DNA of 64,000 bases from Usnea hakonensis (lineage: Eukaryota; Ascomycota; Lecanoromycetes; Lecanorales; Parmeliaceae). The stretch covers positions 186,001 to 250,000 of the forward strand of contig BLJB01000019.1 in NCBI GenBank assembly GCA_013423325.1. The letters run 5' to 3'. This document shows positions 33,701 to 45,806 of this stretch, piece after piece (the stretch's first letter is position 1; every line of letters starts with the position of its first letter). A model generated the notes under the pieces. It did no database searches. It was given only the letters and a program-made list of their open reading frames with translations, and was not told the origin of the DNA. The position numbers and the translations under genes were made by a program.

Positions 33701-35339
33701 ACTTGAGAGGAGGCGGAGCCGCCGCCAAGTCCAATCAACATTGATGGTCCGCCCAAAACGATGACAAAGTCGCCTGGGGAAACTATCTTTGGATGTTTAA
33801 GGCTATGCTGGGGTCTCACTGTGCCAACCCCTCCTGCTAATAATATTGGTTTCAAGTAACCTCTGAACTCTTCTTTGCCATCGCCAATATCGATCTTTGT
33901 GAGGAGAGTTCGGAAATAGCCACTAACAAGCGGTCTTCCAAACTCGTTGTTAAAAGAGGCGCAGCCTAATGGGGCTTCAAGCATGATTTCCAGACTGCTA
34001 GCGATGTGCGCGGGCTTTCCAACATCAATTTCCCACGGCTGCCGGAAGCCAGGTATATTGAGATCAGACACGCTAAAGCCAGTGAGACCTTTAATGTTCA
34101 TTAGCAATTGCCATGAATGCTGCTACGCTGTGTCTCTTTCTCTGGCCAGAGTGATTCAAATCGTACCTGCTTTTGGTTTCGACCCGCGTCCAACAGCACC
34201 CTCATCGCGTATCTCGCCACCAGAGCCTACATATGTTCAATGAAAATTGTGCTGCAAGCAGTGTGTTGGATTATGCATACACACCTGTAGCTGCACCCGG
34301 AAAAGGAGACACCTGTGGCGATCAGCACTGCACCTTGTTTTTGACGTACAAGGCCTTCAGGGGAAATGCGTCGTACCGCGGTTGGATTATTATGTGTCTC
34401 GCATTTTATCTTCAATGGTTAGCACGGACAATTCCAAGCGGAGCACTGACACATTCATACCAGATAATGCACCTTCTCGTTGATCTGTCTCCATTCTCCT
34501 GTATGATCAGGTGAAAAAAACGTCCCTGACTCTCCCACAGATTCAATGACCGCTGCATTATCGCTGTAGGCACTGATTACCCATTTAGGGTTCTTTTGAT
34601 GGGTTTGCTTAATCATGCCAAACAATGTGTGTGGCTGCTTTATCCCATCAACAGTCCACGAAGCGTTGAACTGCTTGTGGCGGCAATGCTCACTGTTAAT
34701 CTGTGCGAACATCATCAACTCCACATCCGTGGGAGACCTTGCTAGTCCACCATCTGTAGCATAGGCATTGACAAGGTATTCGATCTCATTGTCATCCAGG
34801 GCAAGACCTAATTCCTTATTCGCCTTTCTCAGAACGGTATGCGGTGTTGTCCCTTCCACATATAGATCGATAATGTTCAAACTTGCAGGCATACCTTGTG
34901 CGAACATTTGCTGCAAGTCAGGGATAGATTGACTAATCATCTGTGTCATTGGATCATGCAATGTTCTAAAAGCCAAATTCTCGTCAAACCCATTCTTTGA
35001 CTTGATCTTAATCATGGTGCCTCGTTCTATTCGCTGGACTTGTTCGAAGCCGCACACTTTGGCAATGGACGTAGCCTTGCTACTCCAAGGAGATATTGTG
35101 GAGATTCTTGGGTACACAAATAAAGTAGTAAATGTCTCGTCCTCTGCTCCATCCTCAACATTTTCATCACCGTATGTGAGTAGTTCGTGCAATGCGCCTT
35201 GGTCAAGGTCACTGGGCAAATCAGTGAGAGCAACATAATGCACATATCTTGCCCAGACATCTTCACAACCAATTTTCTGACAAATTTGGCGTCTTCGAAA
35301 GGCTGAAAGAGCCTCGGAGCCTAGAAATGTCAGATACAT
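30787..35339 (-). CDS. ADE6: phosphoribosylformylglycinamidine synthase
   Basis: Seven exons on the minus strand: 35339-34461, 34409-34377, 34312-34285, 34226-34167, 34088-33558, 33509-31045 and 30891-30787; 1366 residues, the usual length for eukaryotic FGAM synthase. It catalyses ATP- and glutamine-dependent amidation of FGAR in purine synthesis in the cytosol. The synthase core shows SGGEIRDEGAVGRG, GLTGFSVSDL, FNNEFGRP and PVGKDSTSM. The glutaminase domain has GVCNGCQ with nucleophile C1196 and MMPHPER with H1328 and E1330. The last exon restores the family C-terminus (GPWVRVFQSARRWVG). Odd points: the conserved ETHNHP motif reads ETHNNP (residue 301 is Asn), three tiny exons of 28-60 nt crowd this region, and PHPER is followed by Cys at a splice site. 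It may be the housekeeping copy or a diverged paralogue next to the cluster. Confidence 0.9.
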
Positions 35340-36066
35340 AGCGAAGATGGCATTGCAAAAAATTGGGGGGACCGGAGGAGCGAAAAATACGAGATTCGTT
35401 ATCTTATCAATTAGTTCAGTCACATAAAGTACATGCCAAGACTTCTGGTCGACCTTTATATGTTGACCCAAGTCTGAGGTAGGTAGCTACTATGGGTAGG
35501 AATGGATCAATTTGGGGGGAACGGGACTGTCATAGTGTTCTGCTGTCGAAGGACTAGCCAGATCATGCATAGATCTTCAGCCTTGCCAATTGACTCCTCC
35601 ACCATCAGGCTGAAGTGACAAACCTAGTCGTCAGTAGTGTACAAGTCGTCAGTCAGGAGTGAAGAGGTACTAAGCTGAATATGGAGAAGGATGGCAGCTT
35701 GTAGGTTGCACTGTACGTGTAACAGTTTCGAAAAGCTCAGTTCTGGCCCGTAGAGTACGAGATTCTTGAAAAGGCTATAACTAGACGATGTTTCGTTCCT
35801 TTGCACTCATCGTTGACGCTAATAATCTGCATAAGGATTCCTAAGGGAGAGCTCACTCGATGTTGGTACTCAATTTGTGCCTACATCTATATTGTTAAAT
35901 CCTATGAACATGGCATTGCTCTTATCGAAACATCTCACAGCTCTGTCTGTTTTACTGTACATATGGGTCATCTCATGCCATCATCTTATAGAAATGCTGA
36001 CCGCCTATGCCAATATAACGCCCGCTATACGCCTGCTATGCTGGGGGTATCACAAGAAACGCGATG
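35340..36066. other. spacer, FGAM synthase promoter and SIT4 3' flank
   Basis: No supported gene; short open frames here have no recognisable motif. Confidence 0.45.
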
Positions 36067-37464
36067 TTACAGGAAATATTCCGTGCGGCGGTTGGTCGTT
36101 GGTGGAATGTGACGGTCTCTCTCGGAAACGGCAGAGAAAATTGTGAACTTTGGCTCTAGGTCCGCTCCAAGGTTCATGATGGAGGCGACGTTGCCGCAGC
36201 GGTAGCAGTAATTGGGAGCGCTCCAGACGGTGACGACGGACTTGTCTTCGAAGTGCCACTGCGCATGGTTAGCTGTAGCAAAGACCTATATGAGATGCAA
36301 GTGTGGCATACCTTATAGCCTTCATTGACTAATTGATGGGCACGAGCAATCAGCTGAAAGCCGTTGACGTGGTTGAACTCCGTAGCGACCTTGTTGCCAA
36401 AAAGCCACCCGGCACCACGGGGGGATACAGCCCAAGTCCCAACGTCTTCCGGGTCACTCCAGACCAAATCACAAAAGGCACCTTCATGTGGAATCTCCTG
36501 AGCTCGAGCAATCACGCGTATCTGGTCAAGGGTACGGATTTCAGGACTTAGACCACCGTGGACGCAGAGCACTTTGCCGTCAATGACAGCACCGAGAACC
36601 AAAAAGTCAAAGACTTGGCAACAAGCTTTCCAGACCGAGGCATTGCCATACTTTTGTTGGCATTCTTCGTAGAATCCATAGACTTGTGTAATTTGGCGAG
36701 ACTCGTGGTTGCCCCGGACGAGAGTCACGCGATCAGGATATCTGGTCAAGTATTAGCCAGAGGTCATTGACGTGGACCTTACAACCAACCGAGCTTTGAG
36801 ACAAAGAAGAAGAGTCAAGGTTTCCAAGCTGAAATAGCCGCGGTCGACAAAGTCTCCCAAGAAGATATAATTTTGATTTCCCGGGATTGTAGTACCGCCA
36901 CCCTCTTTCTCTACCCCCAAAGATGCTCCGTGACTACTCTCTCGCTTGCGCCCCCGCTCTTCCTCCTCTTCGGCGGCATCATCATCTTCGTCTCCGCCAC
37001 TGCCCGTGTTAATCTCGCCCTCCTTCTTTTCCCTCGAGCGAATCTTTTTCTTGAGCTTGGGATTGGTGATCTCCGTTGGCGGCTCGATATCATCGGAGGT
37101 AATAACGCCAGTTGGAGCCGGTGAAGGAGCAGCCCGGACATCACTCGGAGCGCCTCCTGCGACGCGGAAGAGCTCGATGACATCGTAGAACTGGCCATGA
37201 AGATCGCCACAAACGGTGACTGGAGTAGAGACAGGCTGGATGTTGGATTCTAGTTGAGGCGCCAATTCAGTCAATATTATCTACAGGAGAGACGGCAAAT
37301 GGCATACCTTCCATAAGCAGCTCCTTGCATATCTCACACAGCTTCTTCATGGTTGCTTCCGGCAAGTACTGATTGCTGAAAGCACATTTTAGCCACTCAT
37401 CGACGTCGGCATTCTTGGTAAGCCTGGCTGGCCCCGGTCTGGGTGGCTTTTTGCCCTCCGGCAT
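36067..37464 (-). CDS. SIT4: PP6-type Ser/Thr protein phosphatase catalytic subunit (SIT4)
   Basis: Four exons, 37464-37308, 37249-36790, 36741-36312 and 36258-36067; introns 58, 48 and 53 nt; 412 residues. PPP-family metal motifs are intact: GDLHG at 67-71, GDFVDRG at 184-190 and RGNHESRQ. PVSTPVTVCGD, ARAQEIPHEGAFCDLVWSDP and the C-terminal YFL place it with PP6/Sit4 rather than PP2A or PP4. Sit4 controls the G1/S transition, TOR signalling and trafficking in yeast. An insertion of about 91 residues (88-178) sits between the first two metal motifs; it is Pro-rich, then basic (KLKKKIRSREKK), then acidic (DEDDDAAEEEEE). The N-terminus has a short proline-rich extension. Divergent from UPF3 with 293 bp between ATGs. 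Confidence 0.92.
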
Positions 37465-37757
37465 ATTTTCAGACTTGAATCGGAAGGGTAACCTCGAGAG
37501 AACCCTCCGTGAACAAATTGATGAGTGAGACCAAAATCAATGTCAGGCTCATGTTTTGTTTTGCCAATCACGGAGCTTCTTCGGAGTCGCTGTATAGTTG
37601 TTCCGAATTTATCCTAAATAAAGTATGGTTAAGTAGTCTGAATGCACAGAAACACTATCGTTTTGTAACAAGATGCACGACAGAGCTGCAGAAATTCGTA
37701 CCACGTTCTAATCGGCATTCTCTGTTCTGCGCAGGAACCTTAGACGTCGTCGCAGTC
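37465..37757. promoter_or_regulatory. short bidirectional promoter, SIT4/UPF3
   Basis: The ATGs of the two head-to-head genes are 293 bp apart, so their promoters must overlap. No specific element recognised. Confidence 0.5.
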
Positions 37758-39681
37758 ATGACATCCTCAGCTCCAGCTTCCCGTGTTACTATAGCACGCC
37801 CTTCTCGCTCAAATGGAGTGCTCTCGATTCCGGCATCTGCTACGCAGAGGAGAAGCGGACAAGACTCAGAAGGCTTTGTTTCGAAACCAGCCAGTACGAG
37901 GCTCAAGATCGTAGTGAGGAGACTTCCGCCAGGCTTGACGCAGGCTGAATTTGATGAAAGTCTTGGGGATGATTGGAAGGTCAACAAGGGCAAGGTAGAT
38001 TGGGCAGTGTACAAGGAAGGAAAGGTCTCGAAAGAGTACGGTCTTCTTGAAAAAATTCATGCGTATCCAACGCTGATTCACGCAACTCAGTCCTGCCAAG
38101 CCTTCGAGACCCAGCCGCGCATACTTGCACCTGACGAAGCAAGATCACATAGATCTGCTCTCTGAGCGTATTCGCGGTACTTTTTTCAATGATGCAAAAG
38201 GTTCTTCCAAAGACGCTGCGTTGCTTGGACCCCCATCAGTCGAATTCGCGCCCTATGGTCGTGTTCCTAGCAACCGGCCGCGCAAAGATGCTCGTCAAGG
38301 AACCGTCGATCAAGATCCAGAGTTCATGGACTTCCTTCAGAGCTTGACTAGTCCTCCCGCAAAAGTTGTTCCCGGAGATCAAGAGAACGGCGGGATAGGA
38401 AAAGCAAAGGACAAAGTCACTACAACACCTCTGATTCAGTTTCTTAGGGACAAGAAAGCCAACAAGGGCAAAGAGAGTGCAGCAGCTGCAAAAGGCGCCA
38501 AACATGCACGTCAAGACTCTAAAGATAGCAAGTCTGCTCCGGCTGCAGATTCTAAAAATATTACGGGCAACATCACGGCGTCGTCTCCCAAAAAGCGCAG
38601 TGCACAAGCCGTCAAAGTTGAACAAGCTGCCCGTGACGCAGTCAAAATGTTGAACAAGCAAGTAGCAACTACGAAGCAAGGCAGCGTATCTCCCAGTCCA
38701 TCGAAAGCCGTTCCTGCTCCTATAAATCCTGCTGTGACGCCGAACAGTACCGCCAATGCCGCACTCGCCGATAAGAAGCGCGAACGTGGGAATGCGAGTG
38801 CCGCAGCAAAAATACTACAGCGAGATTTGGGCTTAGGCGGACATCTTGGTGGCCGAGGTGGGAGACGTGGCGTTATTGGTAATGTAGCAAGTGGACCTAC
38901 GCCTGGGAATGCTTCACCTGTTGTAAAGCTTCCAGGCACTCCACAAACGGCGCAGGCAGCTGTATCTACGACTGGAGCTCCTATAGCTAAAGCAACTGAT
39001 GCAACTGATGCATTGACTGCCTCTATCCAAGATGTAGCGCAACCGCCGGCCCGCAATGTGCCACCTTCCGGACCAGCAGCTTCAAGAGCCACATCTAAGG
39101 CTTCTCCATCCGTACGTGTTACTCCTTCAGGCACTGGCCCAGCCTTCTCAAAGCCTGCAGCGCCTCCTTCGACCGCTACACAAGCATTTCTCAAGCATGC
39201 AAACCCATCTCAAGGAATTACGGAACCCTTACTTGATGAAGCCTTTGCCATCTTCGGTACCATCAATAAAGTGGAGATAGACAAAAAGAAAGGCTTTGCA
39301 TACGTCGACTTCGCAGAGCCTGAAAGCTTGCAGAAAGCTATAAAGGCAAGTCCGATCAAGGTGGCCCAAGGTCAAGTAGTGGTGCTTGAGCGGAAGACCG
39401 GCCCTACATTACAAGCTAGGAATGTGAGGGGAGGTGGACCGGTGATAGGTAATCGAGGGGGAGGGATGCCCGTGGGAAACCGAGGCGGATCAATGAGAGG
39501 AAGAGGCGGATTTGGTAGAGGAGGGGGCCATTTTCCCAACGCCAGCAACGCGAAGGCCATGAGCGCAGCAGCAACGACACCTGTGTCCAATCCTTCGGCG
39601 ACGTCAGTGGCGCAACAAGCAAGCGAAAGCGTTTCCTCCCAGCCGGCTGCTCAAACACCTGAAGCCGCCACAGCTCCCTAG
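37758..39681 (+). CDS. UPF3: UPF3/Smg4 nonsense-mediated decay factor with C-terminal RRM-like and RGG regions
   Basis: Exons 37758-38035 and 38091-39681 with a 55-nt intron (phase 2); 622 residues. The Smg4_UPF3 domain spans about 48-190: LKIVVRRLPPGLTQAEF, GKVDWAVYKEGKVSKD, then SRAYLHLTKQDHIDLLSERI across the splice site, GPPSVEFAPYGRVP and DARQGTVDQDPEFMDFL. UPF3 links the exon junction or terminating ribosome to UPF2 in mRNA surveillance. A long Lys/Ala/Ser-rich disordered middle follows. Near 465-530 there is an RRM-like fold with KKKGFAYVDF as RNP1, then RGG repeats (RGRGGFGRGG). The C-terminal RRM plus RGG is extra to the minimal UPF3 and would give added RNA binding. Confidence 0.92.
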
Positions 39682-41916
39682 GTGTCTACTGCTCTCCATG
39701 GGATCGTGGGACTTTGTTCAAGCTTGAGTTAAAGCTAAATAAACTTCAATGACCAAATGGCATCGTCCGAGAAAATCATGAGATCATTACAGATGGAGAT
39801 GAGATTCGGGACTCGGCATAAGGACCCTAGAAGCAGCTGTTTCGGAAACGTGCGTTTAGCAGGAGGGGAATGGATCAAACAGTGCTAAAAAAGACGGAGA
39901 ATTAAGGAAACCACGTGGGGATCGACTGCGATCTGACTGAAGCATCCCGCCTATGATATGATCCGTCGGCGAGTATATCGGCGATACCCCATCGGTGATA
40001 TTCCATACGGCTAGGTAATTTGATCCTCAGGCACCTATGAAAGCTGCACGTTAGTGTCCAGCTCTACAGGCTTATGATTGAGGTAATTACAATACCAGAA
40101 AACATAGAGAGATCATATCACACATGACTCATGTGGATAGTCGGTCTGGTTGCTTCCAATAATCATAGATTAATACCTCCGTAGTCTCGATGAAGTCTAC
40201 GGTGTTTTTGCTCTGCAGCACTTCTGGGTGTTTTCTGCGGTACCTTCAGCTTTTCCACCGCCACTTGCCAACAGCAATGCCTTGTAACAAAGTCTGAAGA
40301 AGCGCTCCAAACAGTGTCTGGCACGTCACGAATAAGCAATTGCCAGCCTCAAAAACTTGGCTCCAAGCCCTCGCTCAGCCAACACCAATGCGTTTTGTTT
40401 CAGGCTTTCAGCCTTTCCCCAGCTCAAGCCCCCCGCATCGCGCCGCCCCCTGCCTGCTCCGCAAATCTCAGTCATCAGCCATGCTTACCAAAATGTACAT
40501 CTCACTCATCCGAAGGATTCTTGTGGAATCCTGCAAGCCATTCGCTGCCACGCGATAATCTACCCCAAGAATAGAGAATCTAGAGTAGTAATCTGACACC
40601 GCCTTCCCATCCGTCTCGTCCCCCGCAAGCCAATCGGCTCGCGCCGTTCACTAAAAGTACCTCCGTACCTCCTTTGGTCGGTCTCCGAGCGAGCAAATAA
40701 TAATAATGTGGGAAGGGGTCAATGATAGACATGTCGTCCACCGTCTATCAAACATGTTACAGATGAAGCCATCGTTTCGTAGCACGGTCTTTCTCATACC
40801 AAAATTCCAGAAGGAGTGCAAGCCGAGGCGCGATGCAACGATGATAGCCCTTCCATGTGCGTAGTTTAAATTCTTCGGGGCTTGCACTGACTTGGTCCGC
40901 CTCCTACGTATTCTTATCTAACCTATCGCATCCCTCTCGCTTCGCCTCGCATTCGTACACTCCGAAGCTATTCAGGGCACATTCTATTTTGGAAACAAAA
41001 AGTACGAGTACGTACCCAAGTACCCAAGTAACGAAACGAACAAAACGGATGAGAAGAGCGGTGACTCATCCCAAGTAGGACAAAAAAAAAACAATCAAAA
41101 AAAAGTAAATATCATTTTCGCCTCGCCCGCACACACACACACCGCCTTCTAGGATAGCAATCAATGATTGAACCGCCTGCCACGAACATACCTCCTCGCC
41201 GCCCGACGTCCACCCAATCGAGCCTCAAACTCTCAGACTCTCAGACATTAATTCCAAGAAAAAAAAAAGAAAAAGATTCCAGGTCTCTGAGTCAATTCCT
41301 AGGGTATTTTCAATAAACCAACCTTCTAGAACCGTCTCTCCAGCGAAGCGAGCCACATGGCAACATTCTCACCCCTTCGACCCACGGTTCACCCATCACA
41401 CTCTCCACACAACCCGCACCGAGGCTCGATAAATCTTCGGAGCGAGGCTCGGGCGATGGGGCTTTGTCCTCTCGTTTTGACCGTATGCGTAAATTGTAAG
41501 GATGTACAAGGAGGGTAGATACCTTACCCATACTTTTTTCCGGGGTAAAGGAAGGCAACCCACATCGAATGAATCATTGATTATTGATACTTCTACGGAC
41601 GGTAGGTGTGTGGGGGGGCGAAGGGGCGGTGGACGATACGTATATATTTAATTAAAAAAAGGAAAACATCCTTCTCAGTACGGACACCGCTCTTCTCATA
41701 AATGAATGATTACACCCAAAAACAAAAAACGATTCGCCCGCATTTCTGATTCCTCAACATAATCAAAGCCCCAAGACACCAAAAACGTCCAATCCTCGCC
41801 TATCCCGAAGTCTGGCTTACGGTACCTGCTTACCTTACCTTACCGTACCGTCTTAGCGTGGGATTTCCCTGCGTTGCATCGGTCCGTACTCTACTGTTGT
41901 ACCCTCTAGTAGCAGC

Positions 41917-41955
41917 GAAGGGAAGGGAAGGAAGGAAGGAAGGAAGGAAGGAAGG
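41917..41955. repeat. GGAA microsatellite
   Basis: About ten GAAG/GGAA units, slightly interrupted. Confidence 0.85.
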
Positions 41956-42113
41956 GCTGAGTGAGCATTTGCGCCTTATTAATATAACCGACTTTTTTGG
42001 CTGAGGAGGTGAGGGTATATATGTAAGGGAGGGCGAAGGCAAAACTTCACAGGGAAAGGACAGAGAAGAAAAAATCACCATACATTCTGATATCCATTAC
42101 CACTCACTCACTT

Positions 42114-42151
42114 TACCTTACCTACCTTACCTACCTACCTACCTACCTACA
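42114..42151. repeat. TACC microsatellite
   Basis: About nine TACC/TTACC units, about 310 bp before the next ATG. Confidence 0.85.
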
Positions 42152-42464
42152 CACTACAACTATTCGCGGACGGAAGGCTTGGTGTGTGTGGGTGTGTGTG
42201 TTTACAAAAGTGCTGATCTCGGAAAGAAATGCGACGCGCCGCACCGCAGCCAGTCGTCCCATTCTGTTAGCCCGCCTTACACTACTCAGGCACGAAGAAA
42301 GAGTCGCGTTCAAGAATTTATTTGTTTGCGGCTTCGGACACCAAACTTGGCTCTGTTTGCGAAAGACGGGAAAAGCAAATTTCTCTGCTGCTGAAATAAT
42401 TCTGCCGCCCTTGAGTTTGTTTTTTTTTATTTTTTAAAAAATTCTCCGTTCTTATAAGGATATC

Positions 42465-43130
42465 ATGTGCCCGTGGGGAGGTCAGGCGATGCAGGCATCA
42501 TTGTTGCCTGGTTCCGCAACCCTCATACCTTTCTCTTCCGCGACTTTACCTATGTGCCAACCTCAGCATCAAGTCGACGATATGGTTTCCGACGATAGCA
42601 GCAGCGACTGCTCGCTGTCACCCTCACCTTCGCCGAATTCGAGACGGCGGATTCCCTCACTCGCCTTTGCCGACGCCATCAGTTCCTCCCTCAAGTCTCT
42701 AATATCCCAGCCTTCGACCACATCATCCTCCCCCGACTTCTCTTCATCTCCCGTGACGCCTCCGTGCTCATTTAGCAATCCGTCTTTCGCAAGCTGCGCA
42801 TACCCCAACTGGCCGCAACGCAACATCCTCTCCCCAAGTGCCTCTTCGAATTGTGGATCTCAAGCCAACTCTTACATCTCCGATGACGACCTGCTCGATC
42901 TTGCGGACCTGGAGCTCATAGGCGATATGAGGATCCCGCCAAACATGCGAACGGATCTCATCTCGTGGGAGCAGACCAGGCAGCCACCGGTGGTCCTGCA
43001 CTCGATGCCGTCCGTGCCGGCGGCCGCGAGGAAGGCGCAGCCGACGCCGAAGAGGAGGAGGAGAAGCTCGCCGTTGAAGAGGAAGAAAATTGTGATGGGG
43101 ATGAGCCCGATCGCTGAGGCGCCGGAGTGA
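42465..43130 (+). CDS. Ser/Pro-rich hypothetical protein with basic C-terminus
   Basis: Single exon, 221 residues, ATG at 42465. Residues about 40-130 are Ser/Pro-rich and low complexity (SDDSSSDCSLSPSPSPNSRR). A short acidic amphipathic stretch DDDLLDLADLELIGDMRIPP lies around 139-160, followed by a bipartite basic run PKRRRRSSPLKRKK near 194-207 that looks like a nuclear localisation signal. No catalytic or DNA-binding domain is recognised. Composition suggests a small, largely disordered nuclear regulatory protein. A long upstream region with microsatellites separates it from UPF3. Gene reality is supported by codon use and an ordered motif pattern rather than by a known family. Confidence 0.6.
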   Translation: MCPWGGQAMQASLLPGSATLIPFSSATLPMCQPQHQVDDMVSDDSSSDCSLSPSPSPNSRRRIPSLAFADAISSSLKSLISQPSTTSSSPDFSSSPVTPPCSFSNPSFASCAYPNWPQRNILSPSASSNCGSQANSYISDDDLLDLADLELIGDMRIPPNMRTDLISWEQTRQPPVVLHSMPSVPAAARKAQPTPKRRRRSSPLKRKKIVMGMSPIAEAPE

Positions 43131-45806
43131 GACGCAGGAGGGGGCGTTTTTCTTCATCGACATACCTATATTGGTAAGCCACCATCGTTGGTACCGATTT
43201 TGCTTTCCTCCTGCAGCTTGCTAAACATCTCCAGGCCACATCAACGGCCGCATTACCATTATGATTGGGGCAATGTGCAAGCATGCTGGACAGATTGAGC
43301 TGGCAGTGCAGCTGCAAGCCCCTTGGGTGGAACCTTTAGCTGCAGATTCCAAACGCACCTGCCGCAAGTCGCAGTGACTCATCTCCCTTGGCTTTGCAAC
43401 TGCAAAGTGGAGTGGATGGCATCGCGGCGCAAGTCAAGCGGAGTGCGCCGCAGTAGGAAAACCGTCGGAGAAATGACCTTCACCGCCGATATCCTGAATC
43501 GTGATCTGCGCCTCGAAAGGGAGTCGAACAAGCTTCGCCGCCTCCACAAACGTTTCAAAAGGGTCCCGAGGATTCCCCTCATTTTACATTGATCCTCTTT
43601 TGGCGAGACCATGACTCCATCAAGTCAGTCGGTTTGCGACATGATCGCATTCGTACTTATGGTTGAAAGGATGATTGTCAAGAGTGAACTCAAAACTTAC
43701 CTTATTGTTTTTGAGGGTGAGGGAAAAAGATCATCAGCATTTCATCGTTCCCGAGCGGTTACGGGACCTTCGGGCGGGGAAGATGGCGAGCCCTGCCCTA
43801 AAGCCCCGCAAGCAAGGAGGCGGCCAGGGTAGTCCCTGCTTCTTCTTACGATCTATCTAGGGTATCACTGCATACGCATGGAACCCTTTTTGCAATACGG
43901 AGTATTCTAATCATTGTCGAAGAAACATACTCCGCACTGTTAATTGTTCGGGTTGATGGGAAAAAAAGCCACAAAATCCTTTTGTTATGGCGGGGTGCGG
44001 CACCTCGTGCATTGAGTGAGAGAAGCCTCAGAGCGACAGGTCTTTGGAAGGGAGGGGGGGGCAAAGGAGGAGAGAAATGAGGCAGAGGATCTGGGGATTT
44101 GCGCACGGGACGGGAAGAGCTGAGGACGGATGGGAGCAGTAGCTTGATTAGCAAATAGCAAGAAGCATTCGAGTGCTAAGATGTGATTGCGCATTTGAAA
44201 ACGAAAAAGGATTGTGATGAGTGACTTGTACAGCTTGTACCTCTGTACGAGTACGGCCGTCGAACAGAAGTGGCTCGAACACGGTCCGAGAGTGCGTTAT
44301 TTAGTATCAATCCATTGAGTATTATTATTATCGACGAGTTGCATTGTGCGCTCTGTCTTTTCATGTTGCTCGACCTTTCCAGAAGATTTCCCTGTACAGC
44401 TAATAGCTTCTCCCCAGCCCCCCTTTCCCCCACACCAGCATCCAGTGGTGCAGCCAAGAATCCCGAATCGAAGATTTCTGATAACGGCCGGAAGAGGTTG
44501 GATGAGGTAAGTCAGATAACGGATAACGTGATCAGAATGGACCCGACAGAATTCGCAACGACATTTTGAAACTTTTCAGGAACCATCTTGGATAATCGTT
44601 TTGATTTTTGATAAAGAGTGGAACCAAAGCCATGTGGTTGGGTGGGTGGGCAATAATAAATAAAACAATGGCAGAGAAAAAACAGATAGAACCCAGGCAG
44701 CCCCTCCTAAGTAAATCGCTACTCCGTACCAAAGTTTATCCCTTCTCTAAGCGCTGCGCTTGGCCTGAATGAGTTAGACTCACTTGACCTCCTCTCCCTC
44801 TAGAGTCAGACGATTCAGAAGCATTTTGTAGAAAAGTCTATGTACGAAGGATTTCATTGGCGCATGTGTGATAGAGCATTGAAGCCCTGCAGAATTTTTC
44901 TGACCAATCTCATCCCACGCACGCCTTACTGTTCCTGCATGCTAGACTGAATACCTGCATCAGAAAGGGCTTTTGCGTACTCACTACTCCCATTTTCTAC
45001 TCCCCCCCTAGCAAAGCCTCAACATTAACACACTTATGCTTACCCCTTCCAGAAACGGTTCCATGTCTTTCTCTCTCCGGGCAAGATCTGACGGCTCTCT
45101 GCATGAGCGTGTCGTCGAAGCTATTCGCTTATTGTCTCCCCGTCTAAAGGCTTTGGGCAAGGGGGCTCTCTAGTGGTAGTAGTAGTAATACGAGCACCAC
45201 CCTATGGAGCACCGTTCCTGCTTCATTCCTTTCGCTATTTTCTCCTAGATTCCGTGCGCTCATCGGTCCAGCCCCAGACCAGTGAGACAGCGCAATTGCC
45301 TACGCTGTCAAATTGCTCATCACAGGGTCCGCGAGCTTGCGCTGGCCCTGAGCCTCTCACGTCTCATCATTCAAGCGCCAGCACTTCTTTGGCTTACCGT
45401 TGGGCCTCATCATATCACTTTGATAGGGCAGATGTTCAATTCTCAATTTCCAATTGCTCTCAACCACGTTACTTCTGATTCACCATTGCAGAAGTCTGAA
45501 ACCTTTATCAATTCTCCTATCCCCTCAGACATACACTGCCCCTCCCCTCACGTTGTGCAAGACCGCTTGTCCCTCCTCATGTCACGCATATCGCCCTTTC
45601 GTGCATGAGGTGGATCAACTGGTTGTTTAGCCGCACAGTCGCTCGCTGCTCCTTTCGTTTCAGAACCTCCCACCCATCTCTCACAAACCGGGATCAACCG
45701 CATCGGATTGCGCCTACTGCGGGGACTTTAAGAAACATCGGGGTCAGTACTTCACTGGAAGCATCGTCATTCAGATCTGCTGCCCCTCACCGCCTGCTCC
45801 AAGCAG
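43131..45806. other. spacer 3' of the Ser/Pro-rich gene
   Basis: No confident gene. A plus-strand ORF at 43323-43592 has a basic tail (RRLHKRFKRV) but no known domain. TACGGAGTA occurs at 43896-43904 and TACTCCGTAC at 44720-44729. Confidence 0.45.

Larger units (their letters stand above)
39682..42464. other. long spacer with simple repeats
   Basis: No gene is supported in 2.8 kb. It holds CA and A tracts (41086-41150), TTACCTTACCTTACC at 41830-41844, a GGAA microsatellite and a TACC microsatellite just upstream of the next gene. Polypyrimidine and poly-A stretches near 42420-42440 may be promoter sequence. Confidence 0.5.

Noticed and set aside
43323..43592. Basic 89-codon plus-strand ORF
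   Set aside because: No domain, no conserved context; both strands are open, so coding cannot be argued.
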